A stretch of 38,601 bases of DNA from Taibaiella sp. (GTDB lineage: Bacteria; Bacteroidota; Bacteroidia; Chitinophagales; Chitinophagaceae), in contig JACDGL010000017.1 in the NCBI GenBank assembly GCA_013815385.1, positions 1 through 38,601 on the forward strand, given 5' to 3'. Within the stretch, counting starts at the first letter, position 1. Every line of letters starts with the position of its first letter. The notes below the pieces were generated by a model. That model saw only the letters and a list, made by a program, of their open reading frames with translations. It made no database searches and was not told the origin of the DNA. The position numbers and the translations under genes were made by a program. Below, in pieces: positions 32,652-38,601 of this stretch.

Positions 32652-35011
32652 AATTTAAAATTATAAGTAATGCTTGGTATTATAGGGAAGATGGTCACCT
32701 GGTATATTTTCTCTGTTACACCGCTTTGTACACTGCCATGCACATCTGCATACAGGAAGTAGGGATTCTGGTGGTCATAGATATTATACACAGAGAATGC
32801 CCAGCTGCTCTGCCATTTGCGTGGGCGTTTATGCTGCGGCGTATACACGGCCGATACATCAAGCCGGTGATAGGAGGGTAGCCTGTAGGCATTTATCTTG
32901 CTGAAAACTTCACTGATGCTGCCATTTATAAAATAGAAGCCGGTAGGTAATGTAATGGTATTGCCCGAGCCATAAACAAATACACTGGAGAGCGACCACT
33001 TCTTATTGAACTGGTAAGCGCCTACTACAGATATATCATGCCTGCGGTCGTACTTGGCAGGGAAGGCCTCTCCGTTATTTAGCGCATTGAATTGCCTTGT
33101 GGTCCATGACAGGGTATAACCTATCCAGCCTGTGAATTTGCCCTGTGTCTTATTCACAAAAAATTCAGCTCCGTATGCCGTGCCTTTGCCAAATACATAG
33201 TCCAGCTCAGGGTCTTTAATAGTATTGGGCACATAGTTAGCGCGGTACTCAATCTGGTTCTCCATTGTTTTGTAATACACCTCTACCGATGTTTCCAGTA
33301 TATTATTCAGGAAATTCCGGAAATACCCGGCTGCATACTGCCATGCTATTTCCGGCTTTACAACAGCAGTACTAGGTACCCATACATCTGTCGGCAACGT
33401 GCTGCCGTTATTCGATACCAGGTGCAGGTATTGGTAGGTGCGTGCCACACTCGCTTTTATGGAAGATGCATCGTTCAATGCAAAGCGCAGGTTTACCCGC
33501 GGCTCCAATCCGCCGTAGGTTTGTGCTATCTGCCCGGCGCTGTACTTGGTGCTGTCCGTTTTTACATCGTTCACATAGGTATACTTAGTGTAAGGCCCTA
33601 TCTGCCCAAACCAGGAGTAGCGTATTCCCGCATTTATGCGCAGCCATTTATAAGGGTCAAATTCATCCATCACATACACCCCCACCTCATGCGCATATTT
33701 AATGAGCGCATTGTTTGGTTTCAGCACTATGGTATCTGCCTGTCCTGATATCTGGTTTGGGATAAAGGTGTGGTAAGTATAATTGATGCCTACCTTCAGG
33801 TGGTTGTTGTTGGAGGTATAATAGTCCAGATCGCTTTTCAGGTTATGGTCTTTTATACCCGATGCTATTTTTATGGCGAAATTGCTCTGGTTAAAGTTAG
33901 CGGCAAAGTTGTAGTCGTTATAGATATAGCTGGTGTTGATGAAAGCCTTGTTACTGAATTCATGGTTCCACCTTACAGTAGCCGTTTTATTACCCCATGG
34001 TATGTTGGCGCTGAAGTTACTGTTAGGGCTGTTGAAGTTAAATTTATCAAGCCCTATATACCCGCTCAGGAATACCCGGTCTTTGTCTGATAATATATAG
34101 TTGGCTTTCAGGTTTACATCATAAAAGTAATACCCCGATCCTGCCAGTCTGCCATGGATAAATGGCTTCAGCAATACATCTATATAGGTACGCCTGCCCG
34201 ATATCATAAAAGAGCCTTTATCTTTTTTTATAGGCCCCTGCACCATCAGCCGCGACGATATCAGGCCTATGCCGCCCTCTGCATGGTACTCCTTCATGTT
34301 GCCTTCCTTCATCGAAATATCCACTACCGACGATAGCCTGCCCCCATAGTTTGCCGGCATGCCGCCCTTTATAAGCGTCACATCTTTTATTGCATCAGAG
34401 TTGAATATGGAGAAGAAGCCAAACAGGTGCCCTGTGTTATACACCACTGCTTCATCAAGCAGCACCAGGTTCTGGTCGGGCCCACCACCGCGTACATAAA
34501 AACCGGAGCTTCCTTCGCCCGCGCTTTGTACGCCCGGTAGCAGTTGCAATGTCTTTAGTATATCCGTTTCGCCAAACAGTACAGGCAATGCCTTTATTTT
34601 GTCTATCGTCAGTGTTATGGTACCCATCTCTGTGTTCTTTACATTCGCATCCTTCCGCGATGTTATCTGCACTTCTTTCAGGTCGGTAGTATGTGCCAGT
34701 TCTGCCGTATAGCTCTTGCTGCTGGAAAGTTCCATCTTCACATCCTTGGTGCTGTACCCTACATAAGAGATAAGCACCGTATAGTTGCCGGCGGGTACCG
34801 TTATGCTATAGAATCCGTAGCTGTTGGTCACACAGCCCAGTCCCGATTCTTTCACATATACAGCAGCATTTATCAGGCTTTCTCCGCTTTCGGCATCTTT
34901 CACATAGCCGCTCAGGGTTACCTTGTTCTGTGCCATAGCCGGTATGGATGCAGCCAGGAATATTAATAAACAGCAAAGGGCAACTATTGGCTTTCGTATC
35001 GTCAGGCGCAT
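32648..35011 (-). CDS. TonB-dependent receptor with carboxypeptidase-regulatory-like domain
   Basis: A 787-residue outer membrane receptor. A signal peptide (1-27, ending PAMAQ) is followed by a carboxypeptidase-D regulatory-like beta domain (about 32-115: VTLSGYVKDAESGESLINAAV), a plug domain (about 120-230) with GSSGFYVRGGGPDQNLVLLDE, and a ~22-strand barrel. The last residues (SITYNFKF) end with an aromatic as needed for barrel assembly. It imports a large or metal-bound ligand with energy from TonB. No SusD-like partner is present, so it is not a classic polysaccharide utilisation pair. It follows a DUF3347 lipoprotein gene by 20 bases on the same strand, so the pair probably forms an operon. 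Confidence 0.92.
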   Translation of the reverse strand: MRLTIRKPIVALCCLLIFLAASIPAMAQNKVTLSGYVKDAESGESLINAAVYVKESGLGCVTNSYGFYSITVPAGNYTVLISYVGYSTKDVKMELSSSKSYTAELAHTTDLKEVQITSRKDANVKNTEMGTITLTIDKIKALPVLFGETDILKTLQLLPGVQSAGEGSSGFYVRGGGPDQNLVLLDEAVVYNTGHLFGFFSIFNSDAIKDVTLIKGGMPANYGGRLSSVVDISMKEGNMKEYHAEGGIGLISSRLMVQGPIKKDKGSFMISGRRTYIDVLLKPFIHGRLAGSGYYFYDVNLKANYILSDKDRVFLSGYIGLDKFNFNSPNSNFSANIPWGNKTATVRWNHEFSNKAFINTSYIYNDYNFAANFNQSNFAIKIASGIKDHNLKSDLDYYTSNNNHLKVGINYTYHTFIPNQISGQADTIVLKPNNALIKYAHEVGVYVMDEFDPYKWLRINAGIRYSWFGQIGPYTKYTYVNDVKTDSTKYSAGQIAQTYGGLEPRVNLRFALNDASSIKASVARTYQYLHLVSNNGSTLPTDVWVPSTAVVKPEIAWQYAAGYFRNFLNNILETSVEVYYKTMENQIEYRANYVPNTIKDPELDYVFGKGTAYGAEFFVNKTQGKFTGWIGYTLSWTTRQFNALNNGEAFPAKYDRRHDISVVGAYQFNKKWSLSSVFVYGSGNTITLPTGFYFINGSISEVFSKINAYRLPSYHRLDVSAVYTPQHKRPRKWQSSWAFSVYNIYDHQNPYFLYADVHGSVQSGVTEKIYQVTIFPIIPSITYNFKF

Positions 35012-35031
35012 CAGTATATGGGAGGGGAGCT

Positions 35032-35607
35032 TTATTTTAATGAGTCGGCTACGTCTCCGCAGTCGGGCATCTTTTTAGGAAAGTAGGGGTTCTTTATTTC
35101 TTCTTCATTGCTTAGCCAGTTGCCGCCTTTATCATCAAATGCCATAGGGCAGTGCTGCTGGTACACGACGGTGTTTTTCAGGTCTGCCTTTTTCAGCATA
35201 GCAAACAGCACGTCCGATGCTTTCGCAAATGGTATTTCCTGTTCTTTGGTGGTTTTGGCGGTAGCCATCTTGCCGCTTTCTATCACCAGCGTATCCAGGT
35301 AAGGGGTTAGCATGCCTGCATTGGCGGTACGTTTTGTATAGCTGCGCATACTATCGGCAGTGGTCATCAGCACAGCGCTGCCTTTGGCAATATTTGCGGA
35401 ATTGGTGCTCATAAATCCTTCCTTTACGCTATAGTAGTCCGTAAGCACGGTCACCAGTTTTTTTGTTCCTTCCTCATCAAGCATGCTCTTAGGGGACAGG
35501 CTACTTTTTATCTCCTGTTTTTTGGTGGTTGTATCTTTTGTTTCAGTCGCATTATTGCAGCCGGAAAGTATCAGAAGCAGTATAATATATATATGTATGC
35601 GTTGCAT
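35032..35607 (-). CDS. DUF3347 lipoprotein
   Basis: A 191-residue lipoprotein (lipobox LSGC, Cys17) read from the ATG at 35607. An in-frame extension upstream to 35991 exists but runs antisense through the ABC-F gene and lacks a signal sequence, so it is rejected. The DUF3347 domain begins with a helix-rich part (TVLTDYYSVKEGF) and has the conserved block QHCPMAFDDKGGNWLS followed by NPYFPKKMPDCG. The Cys/Met/His set of that block looks like a metal site, and DUF3347 modules are often attached to CusB-type copper efflux adaptors. It is co-oriented with and just ahead of a TonB-dependent receptor gene, which hints at a metal-related role; this is an inference. Confidence 0.82.
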   Translation of the reverse strand: MQRIHIYIILLLILSGCNNATETKDTTTKKQEIKSSLSPKSMLDEEGTKKLVTVLTDYYSVKEGFMSTNSANIAKGSAVLMTTADSMRSYTKRTANAGMLTPYLDTLVIESGKMATAKTTKEQEIPFAKASDVLFAMLKKADLKNTVVYQQHCPMAFDDKGGNWLSNEEEIKNPYFPKKMPDCGDVADSLK

Positions 35608-35665
35608 ATAGTTAACTATTTGCGGCAAAATTAAAGGAACCGCCGATGGAAAACGTAAAGCATTG

Positions 35666-35673
35666 TAAATTTG
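35666..35673 (+). promoter_or_regulatory. Candidate -7 element TAAATTTG
   Basis: TAAATTTG matches TAnnTTTG fully and ends exactly seven bases before the ATG of the ABC-F gene (35681). The spacing equals that at accC and at 27654. Confidence 0.45.
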
Positions 35674-35680
35674 TTGCCTT

Positions 35681-37633
35681 ATGTTAATGTCATTACAGAA
35701 TATTACTTTTTCATTTGGTTCCAGGGCTATACTCGAAGATGCAAGCTGGCAGATAGGTACAGGCGAAAGAATAGGCCTCGTTGGCCCCAATGGAGCAGGC
35801 AAATCCACCCTTCTCCGCCTTATAACCGGGGCGTATAATGTAGATAAAGGGGTCATCAATAAGCCAAAAGATGTTACCCTGGGGTTCTTCAACCAGGATC
35901 TTTTAAGTTTTTCTACAGATAATTCTATCCTTTCGGTGGGCATGCAGGCTTTTGAGCGCGCCCATGAGATAGAGCATTTTATGAACCGCATATTGGCCGA
36001 TCTGGAGCATAAGCCTGATGATGCAAAGCTTCTTGATGATTACAGCCATGCGCTGCACGATTTTGAGGTGGCAGGTGGTTATGAAATGGAGCACCGTACT
36101 GCAGAGGTGCTGGAGGGGCTTGGCTTTTCTACTGCCGATCTGCAACGTCCCTACAGCCAGTTCAGCGGTGGGTGGCGCATGCGGGTACTACTGGCAAAGA
36201 TGATGCTGCAGGCGCCCGACCTGCTGCTGCTTGATGAGCCTACCAACCACCTGGATCTTCCGTCTATCGAGTGGCTGGAGCGTTATCTTATCAGTTATCC
36301 CGGCAGCGTGGTCATTGTATCGCATGATAGGTATTTCCTCGATAGGATGGTGACCAAAATAGTAGAGGTATGGCAGCGCGACCTGCATATTTACAGTGGC
36401 AATTATACTTTTTACCAGCAGGAGAAGATAGAACGTATGGAGGTGCAGCAGCGCGCCTACGAGAACCAGCAGGACTATATCCGCCAGCAGGAGCGTTTTA
36501 TAGAGCGTTTCCGCGCCAAGGCCAGTAAGGCAGCACAGGCGCAGAGCGCGCTGAAGCGGCTCGATAAGCTGGATATAATAGAATCCCCCGATGGCAGCGT
36601 ACCGGTTATGAACATCAACTTCGATGTAGCGGTGCAGCCCGGCAGGATCATCAATACCCTAAAGCATGTTACCAAGCGCTTCGGCGATCTTACCATATTG
36701 GATAATGCGAGTGCGGAGATAAACCGTGGCGATAAGATTGCGCTGATAGGCGCCAATGGCCGCGGTAAATCTACCCTCTTGCGTATCATAGCAGATAAGG
36801 AAACTTTCGAAGGAGAGCGTAAAGCAGGGCATAATGTAGAGGAGAGCTTCTACGCCCAGCACCAGCTCGAGGCATTGAATGTGGAGAATGAGGTGCTGGA
36901 AGAGCTGAAGGAGTGTGGCAGCGGCAAGAACGAGCTGGAGTTGCGCCAGCTGCTCGGCTGCTTCCTCTTTAGTGGCGATGATGTATTCAAGAAAATAAAA
37001 GTGCTTTCGGGTGGCGAAAAAGCGCGCGTGGCATTGGCTAAGGTAATAACTACCAAGGCCAACTTTATGCTGCTCGATGAGCCTACTAACCACTTGGATA
37101 TGCAGAGCGTGGAAATGCTTATAGAGGCGCTGAATAAATACGAGGGTACGCTCATCATTGTATCGCACGATCGTTATTTCATCAGCCAGACGGCCAATAA
37201 GATATGGAGCATAGAGGATGGTAAGATAAAAGAGTTCATAGGCTCTTACGATGAATGGGTGGTCTTCCAGCAGGAGCGCCAGGAGCGTTTAAAAAAGGAA
37301 GCGGCAATTGCGGCACCCAAAGAGGTGGTAGTTCAGAAAAAAGTGGAAAAGGTAGTACCCAAAGTGAACGATGAAGAGCTGAAGAACCTGCGCAAAGAAT
37401 ACCAGAAGCAGCAAAAGGCCTTCCAGAAGGTGGAGGAAGATATGAACAAGTTGCAGGCCGAAAAGAAACAGTTGGAAGCCCAGCTTGCCGACCCTGCTTT
37501 CTACAATAACAAAGACCAGTTCCTGAAACTGGATGAACAATACAAGCGCCTTACGGCTCGTCTTACCGACCTGAGTAGATCATACGATGACTCTCTTGAA
37601 AAGGTGATGGAGATGGAGGAGAAGCTGGGATAA
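35681..37633 (+). CDS. ABC-F family ATPase
   Basis: A 650-residue soluble protein with two ATP-binding cassettes and no membrane segments. Cassette 1: Walker A GPNGAGKS (35-42), signature QFSGGWRMR, Walker B LLLLDEPTNHLDL. A charged linker of about 80 residues (ENQQDYIRQQERFIERF) separates it from cassette 2: Walker A GANGRGKS (around 358), signature LSGGEKARVALAK, Walker B FMLLDEPTNHLDM. A C-terminal coiled coil (about 550-650) with many Lys/Glu/Gln resembles the Uup/EttA-like family arm. ABC-F proteins bind the ribosome or act in DNA repair-related housekeeping; resistance types cannot be excluded. It is divergent from the DUF3347 gene with a 73-base gap. An in-frame ATG two codons later is possible. 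Confidence 0.92.
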   Translation: MLMSLQNITFSFGSRAILEDASWQIGTGERIGLVGPNGAGKSTLLRLITGAYNVDKGVINKPKDVTLGFFNQDLLSFSTDNSILSVGMQAFERAHEIEHFMNRILADLEHKPDDAKLLDDYSHALHDFEVAGGYEMEHRTAEVLEGLGFSTADLQRPYSQFSGGWRMRVLLAKMMLQAPDLLLLDEPTNHLDLPSIEWLERYLISYPGSVVIVSHDRYFLDRMVTKIVEVWQRDLHIYSGNYTFYQQEKIERMEVQQRAYENQQDYIRQQERFIERFRAKASKAAQAQSALKRLDKLDIIESPDGSVPVMNINFDVAVQPGRIINTLKHVTKRFGDLTILDNASAEINRGDKIALIGANGRGKSTLLRIIADKETFEGERKAGHNVEESFYAQHQLEALNVENEVLEELKECGSGKNELELRQLLGCFLFSGDDVFKKIKVLSGGEKARVALAKVITTKANFMLLDEPTNHLDMQSVEMLIEALNKYEGTLIIVSHDRYFISQTANKIWSIEDGKIKEFIGSYDEWVVFQQERQERLKKEAAIAAPKEVVVQKKVEKVVPKVNDEELKNLRKEYQKQQKAFQKVEEDMNKLQAEKKQLEAQLADPAFYNNKDQFLKLDEQYKRLTARLTDLSRSYDDSLEKVMEMEEKLG

Positions 37634-37658
37634 ATATTGCGGAAAAACTATTCATTTT

Positions 37659-37688
37659 ACAAGGGCAGGTGGAAACACCTGCCCTTGT
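37659..37688. terminator. Perfect 13-bp hairpin with GAAA loop
   Basis: Arms 37659-37671 and 37676-37688 pair fully around GAAA, 25 bases after the ABC-F stop codon. The position suggests a terminator, but no T run follows on either strand, so it could also be a transcript-stabilising hairpin. Confidence 0.55.
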
Positions 37689-37889
37689 TATGAGTTCGGA
37701 TTCTAAGGAAATTGGAATTTAATAATAACCGATCCATTTCTTATTAAGGTTGGTACAGTTTTTATGCTCAGTTCCTTAAATATTTAATTATCATAAACAA
37801 ATAAATGATACCCAAATGAATAAATAACAGCATGCATTTACACCTCAACTTTTCAGATTTATTTCTTTAATAGAAAAAATAAGAATTTA

Positions 37890-38487
37890 ATGCCGCGTAA
37901 AAGTTCAGTAATAGCTGCCAAAAGACTAACCACACTACCCAAATCTCTTACCGGTATTACCGGGCTCGATGAGATTACCGAGGGCGGCCTCCCTACGGGC
38001 CGGCCTACACTCATATGCGGGGCCGCAGGCTGTGGTAAAACATTGTTTTCCATGGAATTCCTCGTCAAGGGAGCGCTCCAGTATGGGGAACCGGGCGTTT
38101 TCATGGCTTTTGAGGAAAAAACAGATGAGTTAACAACTAATGTGGCATCATTGGGGTTCGATCTGGCAAAGCTGCAAAAAGATAAGCTTATCAGGTTAGA
38201 TCACGTAGAGATTGTGCGCAGCGAGATCGAAGAAACTGGTGAATATGACCTCGATGGTCTTTTTATACGTTTAGGCTATGCTATAGATAGTATAGGGGCT
38301 AAAAGGGTAGTGTTAGATACGATCGAAAATCTTTTTTCGGGGCTTGGTAATGAAGCGGTAGTACGGGCCGAGCTTAGGCGCCTTTTTACCTGACTGAAAG
38401 AGAAAAAGGTCACCACAATTATAACTGGCGAAAAAGGGGAGGGCACGCTCACCCGTCATGGTCTGGAAGAGTATGTGGATATACCGC
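37890..38487 (+). pseudogene. KaiC-like ATPase gene, cut by a stop codon and an insertion
   Basis: The 5' part encodes the start of a KaiC/RecA-type ATPase: SLTGITGLDEITEGGLP, Walker A GAAGCGKT (44-51), the catalytic-type FEEKTDEL, and Walker B VVLDTIE. At codon 168 (38391-38393) a TGA stands where the family normally has Trp between RRLFT and LKEK. The same frame continues with VTTIITGEKGEGTLTRHGLE and stops resembling KaiC near 38480, where the TGACC repeats of a mobile element begin. KaiC proteins are normally double-domain, around 450-580 residues; only part of the first domain remains here. The reading frame 37890-38393 could still give a 167-residue fragment. The rest may lie beyond the element. 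Confidence 0.85.
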
Positions 38488-38601
38488 TGATATTGACCAC
38501 CCGATTCCGGCGGAATGTGACCAGTGATTCCGCGTCAAATTGACCACCCCGTTCCGGGGCAAACTGACCAGGCATTCCGGGGCAAATTGACCACCCCGAA
38601 C
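38488..38601. mobile_element. Terminal part of a probable IS21-like insertion sequence
   Basis: The segment starts TGATATTGACCACC and holds five TGACC units at 38494, 38518, 38541, 38565 and 38588, spaced alternately by 24 and 23 bases, most followed by ATTCCGG or GTTCCGG. Repeated internal sites of this kind near TG-starting ends are typical of IS21-family elements, where the transposase IstA binds. Only the outer end is in the window; the transposase genes, the other end and the target duplication lie outside. The boundary at 38488 is an estimate. Confidence 0.7.

Noticed and set aside
35608-35619. Palindrome ATAGTTAACTAT before the DUF3347 gene
   Set aside because: It is short, AT-rich and adjoins the start codon; it is not strong enough to call as an operator.
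35608-35991. In-frame N-terminal extension of the DUF3347 gene up to 35991
   Set aside because: It runs antisense through the ABC-F coding start, lacks a signal sequence and would bury the lipobox; the ATG at 35607 gives a normal lipoprotein.
38494-38601. Regular 23-24 base TGACC repeats considered as CRISPR or iterons of an origin
   Set aside because: The units are short, have no unique spacers, begin with a TG-type element end and interrupt a gene, which fits an insertion sequence better.

Overview
The window looks like chromosomal DNA of a member of the Bacteroidota, probably close to Chitinophagaceae. The pointers are a type IX secretion C-terminal domain protein, a TonB-dependent receptor with a carboxypeptidase-like regulatory domain, a DUF983 protein, a DUF3347 lipoprotein, a DPP5-like S9 peptidase, TAnnTTTG-type -7 promoter elements and weak Shine-Dalgarno signals. 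It opens in the last ~59 bases of a 5S rRNA and closes inside the end of a probable IS21-like element that has landed in a kaiC-like gene.

Layout. 1-870: rrn operon end, terminator and an AT-rich secreted SH3-like protein. 966-4940: a YhcH-family protein, an Lgt-family membrane enzyme with an atypical motif, a small membrane protein, a GT22-like mannosyltransferase and an RluF-type pseudouridine synthase. 5013-8333: a metzincin lipoprotein, a convergent GT4/GT2 glycosyltransferase pair overlapping by 32 bp, and a DUF922 protein. 8347-15633: the most distinctive region. An output-less receiver diverges from a five-gene, tightly coupled operon. That operon encodes a ThiF/E1-like plus nitroreductase fusion (Rv1355c/MoeY type), a GNAT-like protein, a 7TMR-DISM sensor kinase, a receiver-kinase hybrid and a single receiver. 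15639-20892: TraB/GumN, YqgE/AlgH, a lipoprotein, UvrC, DUF983 and an outer-membrane-like protein. 20913-22826: a dual-PAS histidine kinase next to a frameshifted receiver gene. 23024-29165: AccC, two low-complexity secreted proteins, a glutathione peroxidase, a PKD/T9SS protein and an Ig-like lipoprotein. 29181-35607: DPP5-like peptidase, haem-binding-domain protein, exonuclease III, TonB-dependent receptor and DUF3347 lipoprotein. 35681-end: ABC-F ATPase and the broken kaiC-like gene.

How genes may work together. The 8983-15633 operon combines a potentially small-molecule-modifying pair (E1-like/nitroreductase and GNAT) with a membrane sensor and phosphorelay parts, none carrying a DNA-binding output domain. 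Its divergent promoter region holds two perfect inverted repeats whose centres are about three helical turns apart. A produce-and-sense signalling module is a reasonable inference but is not shown by the sequence. Two other signalling genes, a receiver and kaiC, appear to be decaying. No gene-free stretch exceeds 300 bases. No tRNA gene or CRISPR array was recognised.
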